64,000 nt of DNA, taken from NCBI RefSeq assembly GCF_003945595.2, contig NW_024104317.1:1054001-1118000 (forward strand). The letters are read 5' to 3'. Positions 14,561 to 60,900 of this stretch are shown here, in pieces. The first letter of the stretch is position 1. Every line of letters begins with the position of its first letter. Both the position numbers and the translations under genes were made by a program. Under the pieces are notes generated by a model. It was given only the letters and a program-made list of their open reading frames with translations, did not search any database and was not told where the DNA came from. The DNA comes from Pipra filicauda (taxonomy: Eukaryota; Chordata; Aves; Passeriformes; Pipridae).

Positions 14561-15632
14561 CACCGACTGTGATTTTAATAACAACACTTCCAATAATAAG
14601 ATAGCACTTCCAGTGTAACCAAACCAGCACTATCAAAAGCAAATCCTCAGATTTTGAGTTTATTATAAGCAAAATATTTCTTTTTTATAACATTTTGGAT
14701 GTAAAAAATAGAATACATGATTCATACTTAGGAAACTAACAGCAATTGAAGGCTTTTCTGTCCCACTGAACCCTTGATATCAGAACTTTGCTAATTAAAA
14801 GAAGAAACATTGACCATAAAATTCATTCATTCTGAATTAAATACGTAAAGTCATATTTTAAAACAAAAATAAGTTTCTAAATTGAACACAAAATACAGGT
14901 CTCAGAAAAAGGTCACCTGTGATGTCAACATGCAGATATTTATATAACTGCATGTACTCCATTTATCACAAGCTTTTTTTTCCTTTTCCCTTTTGCACAG
15001 CATTGTTTTTTACCTTACCAGTGCAGGTGCATAGCTGGGGTTTAAGTGGAAGTCTCATAGAACAACAGAAAAATGCTGCCCAAAAATCAACTGTATGTGT
15101 GCAAGACAAGCCCCATCAGCTAAAAGTCAGTCTAAACCCTATTGGATGTGCAGGTATCAACCTGGACTGTCACCTGAAAAACTTTCACTGTTTAAAGCCT
15201 TACCATATTAATCACAAAACCCCTTAACACTTTCTGAGTGTTAATGTGAGCATTAAATTACTGTAATCCTTCTGAAAGGTTAAATCTGCTAGATTTTCTT
15301 CCTTGTTTAATCTCTTAATATAATGGCCATCTCATCTTAATAAGCACAACATCACAGAACTTCATGTCTGACAGGTTTTTTCTACATTTTGTAACTACAT
15401 TTTTTAATTTACTGATGCAATATATCAGTGAAATTCTATTGTTCTATCACACTATACTACCCATGTCCACCTTTGAATAAGATCTGCCCATATTAAAGAA
15501 AAAAAATCCATGTGATATTAAATAAAAGCCAGCACATGAACAACCCATATCACACTGAATGTTCTCAAGGACAGTGGTCAGAATTTGCTTCACTTCAAGC
15601 TCATTCCAAAACACAACAGGATAGGTACTTAC

Positions 15633-48773
<33,141 letters not shown>

Positions 48774-51700
48774 CCTGGGAGCCGGGGGGAGCCGGGAGGG
48801 GCCGAGAAGGGCCGGGAGCGGCCGGGGCGGCCGGGAAGAGGGCAAGGGCAGGGGGAGCCGCTTCCGGGCTCCCCGCGGCCCGCCCGGCTGGAAACCGCGC
48901 CTCCCCGCCCAAAGGTTCCGGGCGCCGCGGCGGCCAGGGAGGGAGGGTTTTTGAGGAAACACCGCGGGGGCTGCGTGGCCGGGAGCGGAAAGTCGGGATG
49001 GATCCGGCACGGCGGGATCACGGATCCTCCACATTGGGGTCATGGATCCCCCCTCACCCCAGCGGCGTCAGGGCTGCCCTCAGCACTTCGCCCATGTGCC
49101 CGTGGCTGTCCAGGGCAACCCCAGCACCCCCAAGGCCGCGGTGGGCCGGGTTGGGGAGGATGGTGAGGGGAAGCCCAGCACTCAGTGGAGGCATCTGGTG
49201 GTACCAGCGTCTTGGACCCTGTTTAAATTAGTGTCTCATACGAGTCCCCGGGTGGTGAGGGGAAGCCCAGCCCTCGGTGGAGGCATCTGGTGGTACCAGG
49301 GGTTTACACCCTGTAAATAAAAGTCTCATACGAGTCCCCAGTTGTTGACCTTGGAGAGTGCTTGACATGGGCAGCAGTGCTGCCTTGAAAGCTGGAAAAC
49401 ACAAGGTGTTTCCTAGAGGGCTTTTGTGGGCTGTTGGTTTTTTTTTCCGGCGGGACCACATTGAAGTGGGAGGCGGAGGATGCACTGGGAGAGTTCATCG
49501 GATCTGTCCATCTGCCCTCACACAGGATCAGCTCTGGTTAGGTAATTTCTGAGCACTGCATGCCACACCTGTCCCTAGAGACCACAGGTGTTGGAGTGTT
49601 CACCTGGCAATGCCACTGCTGAAAATATTCCCTCGTGCCTCATCCGAGTCTTTCCTGCAGCACATTAACTCTGTCAACAGTGAACGTGGATATTTTCTCC
49701 AATGATGTGTTTGAAAACTGTTGCCATGTCTCTTCTCAGTCTCCTTTTCCCCCCTCCTTCTCTCTAAATAAAACAACCCTAAGTTGCTCTTCCATATTTT
49801 AGGACATTTGTCATTCTTCTCAGTGCTCTCCTGTGGACTGTGGCCAGTTGATTCACAGCTTCCTTTCTGTAATGTGGCCAGAACTGTGTGTCACATGCTG
49901 AGAAACCAAAAATGAGGTTTGAGGTATTGTAGAAGTCAGGCTTCTGTTTATATTGTGGGATTTTTCAAAGAAAAATAAGTTGCACAAGGATGACATGCTA
50001 CATATGTGTATTTTCAGGACTGAGATAAAAGTTGTTGGGATGAGGTGAGGCACATGTTTTTGCCTCTTGCTTCCCTACTTTTCAACTATTTATGTATTTA
50101 TAAGTTTAAGAGAATATATTTTAAACCTTTGCTTTTGTATTTTGGCTTGACCAGTTTTACTTGTTATTTATACCTGATTTTTTTAAGGTAAGTTTCAATT
50201 GAAAAATAAGAATAATTATACTTCATAGAGCATGTTACAAATAACTTTTTATGTATAAACATAAATAGAGAGTAATTCTTACTCTGAACAGTAGAGAGCG
50301 TCATACAACTAAATGTTTCAATTCAGGAGAATTGAATGCTTTCGAAGTGTTTTCTCTAGGAGATGGTGAACCTGCTTAAGGTAATGAGGAAATGTCACTA
50401 TCTTCTTTGGATCTGGATTACCAGATTTTGATGAAATATTATGAGAGGTTGTCAAACTATGGAAATGTTGAAAATTTTACACCTTTAATCTGTTTTTTCT
50501 TGGTTTTCAGTTGCAAAGATAAATACCCTTATAAGGGTGTTCTGTAGGAGCACAGATTGTCAATTGGAGCTGGAATAAACGTTTAAATAGTGAAAAGATT
50601 GTATGAGTCTTGGTTCTTCCTTGGAGACCCTGGTTTGCTGGGATACTCTGCATGCAGCTCATCTCTCGTGTCTGTGACAGGGCAGCCAAGGATCCCTGCT
50701 GCACCTTAGTCTGCTACAGACACCAGAAAGAGCAAGGCTGATGTTTGGGAAAGCAGCAAAAGCTGACCAGGCAGAAAAAGCGTGTGTGACATTCCTCTTT
50801 TCCATCCCTAGCACCTCCCAAAATAATGAGTAATTTCCCAAAACCATCAGCCTGCCTTAGAAAAGGTACCTTTGCAGTTGTTTCCTGCCTGTTATAGCTT
50901 CTAGATAGCAATGCTCATTTTTCCCATGTAATCAGGTTTATCAGAAATGGACTTTAATGCATTGGGTTTTTTTAAGTTTTATTTGAAAATTGTGACTCTC
51001 GTATACCATCTGGAGTTCCCTTTGCTTGGTCTCAAAAGAACAAAATGAAAAGTTGAGAGGCTCAGATCGAGCCTCAGAGTTGCAATGGGAGGAAGGAAGA
51101 GGTAACACTGTAGCTGGGGTATGGAGAGCACCTTGTTCCCCCTTGATCTTATGCAATAAATCATCCTTAACACAGCTTAGTACAGTTGTATCTTTTTCAG
51201 TCCAGCCTCTACTCTGGGCTCCTTTTGGAAGTGTGGTAGGTGTCAAGGCCAGATAACTTGGCTCCAGTGCCACCTGCTCTTCGGCAGTATTTTCAAACAC
51301 ATCTGTTCCTGTGCTGTGCACATCTGGTTTGCAGGTCTGTACCCGTCTCACATTATTAGCAATAAGCAACTTTTATTATATTAACTGACCTAACTCCCTC
51401 ATTTTGCCTTCTCTTTTCCCTGCATTTCTCCTATTTCAGTTTCTCTGAGCCTGCCCACTGAAGGATAGGCAGTGGTCTTTCCTGGTGCTTGAGTTATCTG
51501 GGACTTGTACAAGCCCATGCCACATGCATAAGGAATAGGAACTAAATCCGTACCTCTTGATCTGTTTCAGTTTCCCTATAAATAATATTTTAGTTTTCTT
51601 AACATATTTAATGCTGGAAGAACAGGTTTTCCTTTCCTGACCTCATTCCTAAAATATTTGTTGTGTAACTTCTTAAAAAGTAGCAAAGTACAAGGAAATA

Positions 51701-52589
51701 GTAGTGAAATGAGAATGAATCACAAGACTAATAAACAAATGCAGGACAATAGTAGCAAAAAAAAAAAAAAAAGGAGTTGGTAAAACCCTCAGTGTTGTTT
51801 TCCTGCCAGCTTCCTTTTGGCTCTGATTTGAAGGTCAGAGACATCTATATCCAGCTCACTGACATCAGTGGGAAACTCCAGTTCCCTCAGGAGTGAGTAA
51901 ATAACCTCAGTGATGTCTCCCAAAGCTATATGGTGAGTTCAGAAGGCATTCCATGATGATATTCTTGATAATGAATAAACAATCTGGTTACAGATCCTGC
52001 ATAGCTGGATCCTGACACGGAGTCAGTGCAGAAATCCACCTGCACAAACTGGGGCCCTTGTTTACAATTCTAGAGCTTGGGTTTTTTTCCAGGGCATATG
52101 TGGGGAACACTGCTGGACACTTAGTTCAGACTGGTTGCTAAGAGTGTTAACAACAGCATTGCCTATTTTCTTCTTATTTGGACACACTCCTGGTTTCCAG
52201 TGATTCCATAATCTCTTGAAGAAAAAATACTCCCCTCCTGCCCTCCCCTAAAAGTTTCATGCCAACAGCACTTGCTTACACCTGTCAGAGTTATGACCCA
52301 GAGTCATATTATAGCAAACACTTGTGAGATTGAACTTTTTCTATCTTGCAGTGTTTTTGAGTGAATTTTGCACATACACTCAGAATTGCAAAACTCCAAC
52401 AACAGAATGGAGGGAGGAGGGATGAATGTTACCTGCTAACCCCAGAGAGGGAGGAGCTCCATACTTCAAACTCAGCAGAGTTATGAGGAAGGTGTGTACT
52501 TAGAGCACTTCCTCAATGTAGAATTTCAAGCACACTATGCTGAAGACCTGTCCTGAGGGTGCTCTAGAAAGTCTCCAGAGGATCATTTC
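48774..52589. other. Divergent intergenic region OPA1-ATP13A4
   Basis: About 3.8 kb between the two start codons. It contains the upstream half of the CpG island and the 92-bp duplication; from about 49350 to 52589 it holds no recognised gene or LINE copy. An A17 tract lies at about 51757-51773. Any 5' UTR exons of ATP13A4 would be here but cannot be identified; a cttgcag acceptor-like site at about 52346-52352 is one candidate. Confidence 0.7.
49162..49341. repeat. 92-bp tandem duplication upstream of OPA1
   Basis: Copy 1 starts at 49162 and copy 2 at 49254. Each begins ggtgaggggaagcccagc and continues ggaggcatctggtggtacca; each ends gtctcatacgagtcccc. The copies differ by scattered substitutions and small indels. 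They lie about 400-570 nt upstream of OPA1 exon 1. Confidence 0.85.
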
Positions 52590-52652
52590 ATGGGGGAAAA
52601 TCCTGCCAAGAACCATTATGCACAGCTTAACCAGGGAGAAGAGAATGAGATG
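52590..52652 (+). CDS. ATP13A4: ATP13A4 exon with start codon
   Basis: 63 nt encode [20 protein letters not shown] then M, followed by donor GTGAGT. Human begins MGHFEKGQHALLNEGEENEM. An in-frame TGA at 52554-52556 bounds the frame. Phase 0 joins exactly to the next exon (M then DIFGY; human M then EIFGY). The Kozak context is moderate (T at -3, G at +4). Confidence 0.88.
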
Positions 52653-55600
52653 GTGAGTTTTATCTATGTCTAGGTCTTTCTCAGCTTGAAGTAGAAGGTG
52701 GCATGTGTTCTGCAATAAAATGCTACAGACTGTAATTGAATTATAGGTGGTTGAGGTGTTCCCATAGAAGAAACAAAGTTAGAAAGAGATACCTTTTTTT
52801 TTTTTAGCAGAAAGAAAATAAGGTTGGTTGTGTCCACTGGATTTAACTACTTATCTCCTCCAACAGGGGATGCCTCAACAGATTATTGATGTGTTGTTAC
52901 AAATCTAGGTGGAAGTGGTCTAATATGAGCTTTAGGGATGGGCCAGAGTGGTGTCCTTAAACATTTGACAGCTGAATCTCCAGGGTCAGCTCCACTTAGA
53001 GAACTGGAAACCTTGGCTTTCTCCAGAACATAAAAACACATATGTTATGTTTGCATAAATTGTTGGCAAATATGGTCTATTGAATTGGCAACACTATTCC
53101 AGCCTAAGCACCTTTATAAAGCTGGATTCCTAAGCACGGATCTACCATATTTCTTTCCAGAGTTTCCCAGGAAGGAATATGTCTGCATGCATTCTGTAAC
53201 ATGTGGAAGTAAGTCTTATGCTTACACAAAATATCTGATCTCCTGCCTGGCACTTCTCTTAAATAATAATCCCAGTATATGATTGAAGTGAATTCAGTGT
53301 TTCTTAGCTGCTTTGGCATTACAGCGTGTTACGAATCAGCTATTCACCCAGATTCTGTCCATCTAACAGGTTCTGTTGGAGATATCAGGTCCACAATGCA
53401 GCTGTACAACAACAATTCTCATACATGGTAAATGCAGCACTTCTCAAAATTCCTTTGCTGCAAAGCCACTGTAGTTCTGCTGTAAGTGCCTGAGGATTTC
53501 TGGTGTAAAACAGCCCCAGCAAAGCTATTGAAACACAGTCACAAATAGATATGACTTCACTTTCAGAAACCCTGGAGAAATCCTCAAAATCTCCTTACTG
53601 AGAATCATGTTTTAGTGAAAAAGAGACCGTATCATGGAAAACCATGGACATTTGTTATCTCTAGATATGAATGTAGATTTTCAGACAGCTCTCCCAGCCA
53701 TACAGAGAAGGGGAGATGCCACGTTTTGTGTAATGCAAACCTGGGTAATCTGGGATGTGCTGGAGAATGTAGTACAGGGTCACCCAGCAGCATGAACTGA
53801 GCAGTGCAGGAAGCACAAGGCACTGGCTCCGAGGGTGGGGACTAATTAGCTCAGTACAATGCAGAACCCAACTGGCTCTGCCGCCCAGTTACTAAACCTG
53901 CTGGTGGCACCTTGCTCCTGGCTCTAGCCCTGGTGCTGATGTGCCACTGCTCCACAGCTCCAAACAGCTGCTGAGTCTATGTCTGTACTCCACCCTCCCC
54001 TGTCCTTCTAGGACCGTAAACACCCTGTCATGCTCTCACCACTTATTGGCACTGTCACTAGCAATGCCAGAACTGAGCTTGAGCTAATTAGGTTTAAGTG
54101 GATTGTCTGGTGCTGCGTACAGTCACACTATTGAACTCTGCATGTCCACTTCCAGCTGTGCACTACTGGGACACTCAAGCTGTGCTTGCATGGAGCCAGT
54201 TATCCCAATGTTCTTGTTTCTCACCAGTATCATGCTGAGCCCATGTGCCCTGTGCTCAGGGATCTGCGCTGTGAATCTGACGTTTGAGTTCGTCTCCACT
54301 GTGATCATGAGTGTCTCACAGTTGCCATGCTCTCCATGCCTGCAGTGAACATGATCAGTGCTCATTCACCTGGGATTCCCAAATGAAAATCAAAGAAAAA
54401 GACTGATAAAAACTTGAGTAGTAAGTGGAATTAAAACTATAGCCAAATTATGCTAGATTAGGCAGGAATGCACAGGTGTTCGCTACATTTTTGTAAGAGA
54501 GAAAAAAGGTATGAGTATGAGATAGAGGAAGATAACCATGAAGGTGTATGAGGTACTGTAAGAGGAGGCAGAAAAAAATCAATATGTCTATAGAAAAAGA
54601 GAACAGCTAGTGTGTGTATTTGTGTGAAAGAAACAAAGAAATTAATATGTAGGTGAGAACAGTTGTGAAGAAAGAGACAAAGAAGGCTCTGTTTAAGCAG
54701 AGGAGTAAAGGAGAATACATGAGGTAAAGAAAATTATATGCAGATATTCTTTCTTTGTTAAAGTAGTGTATTTTAAGTTACTGGCAACCACAGCAACTGG
54801 CAGTGGCATGTAATGTCTCAGTGACCCTGCAACATCTTTTTTTAAATTCAAAGCCATGAAAAATATTTTTGACATTGTTTCAACAGTCAGTTTAATCCAC
54901 CAGAACCAAATTATTTACAAGCAGTTCTTGACTTCTCAAACAAAATCAAATCACTTGGTGTAATAATGTAACAGCTGATACTGTGTGGGTACCAGTTCTT
55001 CCAGAGTGGAATAGTTCAAGTAATGTTGAGAGCAAGCAAGTAGTTCATTTGAACTCTGGACATGCAATGCTTCCCTGTGTTGAACTAGCTGTCCAATTTG
55101 CTGAGGCAAGTTGGGGAGCTCTAATGGGAAGAAATGCTTTAGGACAAGAGGGCATGGTCTTAAACTATGCCAGAGGAGGTTTAGGTTGAATTAGGAAGAA
55201 ATTTTTTACAGAGAGAGTAATGAGCCATTGGAATGGGCTGCCCAGGGAGGTGGTGGATTCACCGACCCTGGAGGTTTTTAAGATGAGACTGGATGTGGCA
55301 CTTAGTGCCATGGTCTAGTAACCACAGCAGTGTTGGATCAAGGGTTGGACTTGATAATCTTGGAGGTCTTTTCTAGCCCGGTTGATTCTATGATTCTAAG
55401 TTTTCTTCTGTATTTCCATTTCTTGTTACAGATAGTCCTGGATTTAAGAGTAATCATTCTGACTGGGTAGGAAATCCAGCCTCTATATCCTTGTGTATGT
55501 CTTTGGGGTTACCTTACATGGCTGGAGAACATTTGCTTGAATAGAAGTTCACTCTTCTGGTATGCAGCTAAAACTTAGCAAAGTATATTCACAGCATGAG

Positions 55601-57940
55601 ATAATCTCTCTCTCTCTCTCCATAACCATTTGTAGTACCAGAAAGATCTTAGTAATGTGAGAGCACTCTGGACACAGCAGCTTGCCTCAGAGAGTGCTAA
55701 TAATAAGCTACCCTGCAGAAAAATCTACTTGAAGGTGTTTTTGAGAAGAAATAAATTTTTGGTGGTATAGGAAGAGGAAGGAAAAACACAGCTTTATGCT
55801 CTCTGACAATTTGATGCTCTTCTCTGTACAGCTTGGGAATAATCATTCCCTTTGCACAGACCCTAAAGTGTGTAGCTTAAGTTTGCAATGCAAAAGTTTG
55901 TGATAGACTTTGACAGGCTACTGCTTTGGGAAGGATTTGCCAGAAGCCTGTCTTCAGCATGTGTTCCCCTGTAGCTTGTGGCTGAAGGAAAGGGAGAACT
56001 GCAGCCAGTCGGCTGGTGACCCCCAGTTTACCACTGCATATTGGCAACTGTCTGCCTCCTGTGGGATGCCAAATTTCTGAAGGAAATCTGATGCAGGAAT
56101 TTTAAATATTTTGAGTTGGAAAAATTAAATTAAAATAGAATATGAAGGGTACAACCTTGTTTCTAATGGGACAATAGTGAATGTTGCTACTGCTTTCAGA
56201 GTGAACAGAAAAAAACCTCTAATGAAACAGATTCTGGTTGGTAATAATGAGATTCAATTATTAAATTCCTTGTGAATTTTAACCAGTCTTTCAAGTCTAA
56301 TCCTATTACCTGTTGTTATAGAAACAGGTTGTTCGTAGTAGGGTACCTGGCGTTTGAGTTACCAGAAAAATGATCATTCACAGCCATTGTTTAGGCTCCC
56401 TGCTGGTAGCTACAGGCTTTGTTTTCACCAGAGAAGAGGGTGCCTGAATTTGTTTGATTTTGCATTTAAATTCTGCTGTGAAGATGACCTGGCAGCTAGA
56501 GGCATTTTTCTTTTTAACAAAGTAAAAGACTTGCTGGACACTAGAGTGATAAGCCCTTGAATGCTGGCTTTGTATGATTGTAAAAACAGGTGAGAACCTT
56601 TCTTGCCAACTGAGCAGGTCTGGCAGCTTTTTCTGTCCAATAATCCAGGGTCCCTCCCTAGACCCTTCACTCACTAGTCAAACCATTGTGTTACTCTTCT
56701 GACTGTTGGGAGTCTCAAGAGAAAAAATGATGTTTACAGATGAGGAAACAAAGTTTTACAGTACTAAATAATACTACAGTATTAAAAATTATTCTATAGA
56801 GATGAGATGAGCACTGTATACCAGCCTATTTTGTAGATATTATCACCTCCTATCAGATAATGAGAAGTCATTTGGAGTCTTACACATAGTTAATCTTCGC
56901 TTTGTTTTGCATCATATCTTAGTCTGATGCACTCGAGAACCCAGATTATTTGACTGTGCAATTTTATATATGCCAAATGCAGTCATTGAACTCTAAAAAC
57001 TTGCTTATACACTAGAGAGGTTGTCAAGGTGAACCTGTATTCATCAGACCCCTCTTCAAAAGAAGCATGTCTGCACCAGCTCAGCCTCAGCGTGCAGTGA
57101 AATAAAATGCGACAAAAGTTATTTCCTTAACAACATAAAACTAACCTGACAGACATGTTCTTATTGGTGACATCAACACCAGGACTTCTGCCAGTCTTGA
57201 AATTATTGTTTGCCATAGTTGGAAATCCTTGTAATACAGGCCGAGTGAATTCTGAATAAGCTTGAAGAATTTCTAAATGCTAATTACTCTAAGTCATCCG
57301 TGTGGCTGAATAAACTTGCACCATGTGTGTGCCTGTTCCTCCCTTCTTCATGCACACTGTGGGTACCTCTGTTGTGGGTCTAATATTCACCTTTTTTTGG
57401 AGAAGACAATAGTTTTGAGAATTCTTCTAAAGAATTTCACTGTCGACTTATTCGACAAGTGAGAAGTTTCTGTTTCAACAACGAGTTATTCATGTATTAA
57501 ATTTTTTTTATGAATGCAGCATTCATTGCTATAATCCTTTCAACTGAAAGAACAGAGTCAGGAAAAACTTCTCAACAGAACATTCTGTTCTGAAGTTAAG
57601 TATTGAAAGGTTCCGGCTCAAGGAACTTTGTCACAAGAGAGGTTTGGAACTCAGTCTATTTCCCTGCCTAACTTTACTTCTGAATGATGTGGCCCAGGTT
57701 ACCTGCTCCAGACATTTCCAAACCATGGGAAATGCTTTTCTTTGGCTTTGGCTTTAGATTCCTTCATGAACACTCAGATACAAAACAGCAGTTAACATCT
57801 GAAGTTTATTCTTTCCCAGCTTACTCCTTTTAGAGCTCCTGAACAACTATGTTCTGAAATTACATGAACAAACAAACTTGAACAAACTCCTGTGTTTATA
57901 CAGCAGGTCATGCCCTTGAAGGGTCAGAACAGCTCAGTGG

Positions 57941-57982
<42 letters not shown>

Positions 57983-60900
57983 CCTGTCTATCTATCTGTC
58001 TGTCTCAGGAAAGTCCCTTGTGAGAAGCAGCAAGATCCATCTCACAGTGTAATTGGTATCTTAAAGACCATGGCCTTTTTTTCCCAGATGAGCTGTTTCC
58101 CTTGTTTGCCCCTCTTCTATTTTTCAAGATAAGGAATACTGATGTGTGCTTGGTTTTGGGAAGTGCCTTGAGATCTACGGATTCAAATCCCTTTTTGAGT
58201 GGAAACTGTTCTGGAATGAAAAGGCTTTAAAATATATGCAGGCTTAGGTGGACTTGGATACGTATTTCATATATCGGTGCATGGTTTCCTAGGCAGAAAA
58301 ATACAGAGTCTGTACTAGCTCTGTGGTTGTGTTGACATACCTCGCCTGGGGAATCATTGAGCATTTCAGTGGAGAAGAATACTGACAACAGAAGATGATC
58401 CCAATGACTGCCAATCACATGCAGAGCACCCAGTCTCCCCCTTCTTAATTGTATTAGCTACAGCCTTCTGTGTCAGACTTCTCAGACATTGGGTGTAAGA
58501 CACAGAAGCTGAAAATTAAAGGAATGATTCACTGGCAGAAGTAAGATGCACATGGCAGCAATCTTGTTCTTCCCCACCCTGATATTCATGCCCATCCCAA
58601 TTTGAAAATATTGTTCCTGTTATTCCAGGTCCAGCTATATATTGGAGGAAGTCCAAAGGCATGTCTTTTAACAGTTCTTCCCTTAGGCATCTCTGTCTTC
58701 TTGGGAGTTCCTTTGCCTTGCTGACAAGCTGTAAAGTCTGGATCCAAGCACGTGGATCTTGCTAGTATTGCTGTGAACAGTAAATTCACACTGTCCTGTG
58801 TACTATTCTGTATGCTGGTGCTGACAGTAATTCTGCAACTTTTTTCTTAAGGATACAACTAGAGAGGGGAATGGAGACCCTTTACCTGTTTATAGGAATA
58901 TGAATATAAATAGCACGACTGTCACAGCAACTACCTTCTAGCAACCTTGCCTATCTACTGTCCTCCGTGGGCTTCCTTTTGTCTGCTGCAGAGCTGCCTT
59001 ATTCTCTTGGTCTGCTCAGAGATTATAGAAGCCTTTGAAAATTCTATATGTGCATCTCACAGCTGGTATAACCAGGTCCTGTGCAGTGCAGGCCACTTCC
59101 CAGTGTAGTTTACTGTATGTTTTCCCCCACAGTTGCCAACTTCCCTTTAGAAACCTCTTGGAGATTACCTAGGATGACAGTGTGACTTTTGGAGAATGTC
59201 ATAGAGCAGGTGTGCCGAGGCAGCGTGTGGAACCACTGGGCAGGGCCTGAATTTCACATAACAAGCAAAGACACCAGCACAGAACCAGGAATTATGCATT
59301 ACTCATCCTTGCAATTACGTTGCCTTTTCTTCTCACCTTATAAATGGATCTTGCAATATCTGTGGCTGCAGATATCTGATCTTCAGAAGCAGATTGCACA
59401 GTTGCTGCAGATATACTAGGAAGAGGGAGATGTAGGAACTTTAATCCTTATGTTAGCAAATTCGCCTGTCACCTGATATAATTGCAGCCTTGCAATCTCC
59501 CATCTTAGCACAGTCTGGGTCTCCTCTATAAATTCACTGTATACATTTCATTTCTTGTTTACCAGGTCCCTGCTAGCAGTACTGAGAAGAAATTTGGCCA
59601 TGGTACCAAGACCTGCAGCTCTTACACTGTAATGCTGACAGTCATCCCTTTGAAGTTTTGGGCAAGTCACCTTGCCTCACTATAACCATTTCCCCAGCTT
59701 TAAAAATGGAATAATAATAATACCCACTCATACAGCTACAATGAGTAGCTTCTTTTGTCCCTCTGAACATGTAAAGCATTCTGCAAGTATTCATTAGTTG
59801 TTCTTACTAACAGTTGTTATTATTTTGTGATGTTGGGCCAATGGTACATAGTCAAGCCCCAAATTCCCCATACTGGAGCTATCATGGAAGATGGTAGCAG
59901 AACTACAAAGGCTATGTCTGTGCCAAGTTGTGCACAGCAGCTCCAGCTGGTGCAGGCACACGGTGTCATTCGGCACCAAGCAGGGATACTGGTTGATTCC
60001 CTTAAGTGTAGGTGCATTAATGCAGGGCAGCAGCAGTGCTTCTGATGCTGAAGCTGCCTCATCTGCTGCAGTGGGTCTGCACCCATCACTCATCTTCCCC
60101 TAGTGCAGATGTACTTAAGTTCTTCAGCTGTCTCACCCAGCAACCTTAAAAAAGCTGATCAGACAAATCTTCATTCCTAACTTGGGGTCTAAAGGTTAGG
60201 ACCTCTATATTTTTGTATCATTCCTGCTCATGCATACACATAACAGTGTTTCATGCCAAGTTTCACAACTAGATAAAAATATTGGTCAGGCTACAGCAAT
60301 CTAGATTTTATGAAGGTGGATGAAAAGTTTTGTGGAAGAGGCAAATTTTTTGTAGTTGTGTTTAAGACACATAAAGAAGCCAAACACATGTTCCAGGACT
60401 TGTTTTTTCAAGTGCCATATGTAACAAAGAGTACCTATGGGAGAGCAGTGAATGATGGGAAGGTATAGCATTCCAGGCATTTCTTTAGCACAAATAGTAT
60501 TTTAAGGAATTTAATAGTAATTTAAGTAATAGCATTTTTCCCTTGTCTCTGCTGTACAGGATATATTTGGCTACAAAACTCAAAGCTGCCGAAAAGCCTT
60601 GTGCATTGCTGGATACATCTTGTCCTGTGGGGCTCTGTGGCTACTGTTTTACTGGAAGCCAGAGTGGGATGTGTGGGTAAACTGCATCCGCTGCAGCTTG
60701 GAAGAAGCGGATATTGTTCTCCTTAGAACAACAGTAAGTGCCTAGTTTAATCTTTAGATTAGTCCCTAGTCCACTTATTTGGAAGATAATTTAATTGAAA
60801 GGAATCCAGTTGGCTGAAATCTCTTACATTGTTGTTTTCCTGCAATAATATTTTATGTGCACCATCGTTGATCTAAAGAATTCTCAAGTATTCCACAAAT

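Larger units (their letters stand above)
1..15632. other. OPA1 last intron or 3' flank, no exon recognised
   Basis: AT-rich sequence without recognisable coding exons on either strand. I looked for the expected last OPA1 exon (an ending like human KLDAFIEALHQEK followed by a stop) and did not find it. It holds a CR1 tail at 304-432, a 23-bp imperfect tandem repeat at 5642-5680, an old CR1 copy at 12081-12463 and A-rich tracts (about 12032-12047, 14170-14183). A human-like long last intron of OPA1 is the simplest reading. Confidence 0.6.
52653..60559 (+). other. ATP13A4: ATP13A4 intron 1
   Basis: 7.9-kb intron. It contains a CR1 fragment (55128-55398), a CT run (55605-55621), a TATC microsatellite (57941-58005) and a MIR-type SINE (59655-59826). 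No further ATP13A4 exon or other gene recognised. Confidence 0.8.

Noticed and set aside
50941..51369. 142-codon minus-strand open frame between the genes
   Set aside because: No recognisable domain, splice support or codon bias; intergenic chance frame.
54103..54365. Pair of about 80-codon frames on opposite strands
   Set aside because: Mutually overlapping, no homology, inside ATP13A4 intron 1.
56725..56760. MIR-like string tttacagatgaggaaac
   Set aside because: Only about 17 nt match, without supporting flanks.
59794..60103. Four overlapping frames of 70-99 codons
   Set aside because: Both strands are open in a CAG/CTG-biased stretch; no homology.
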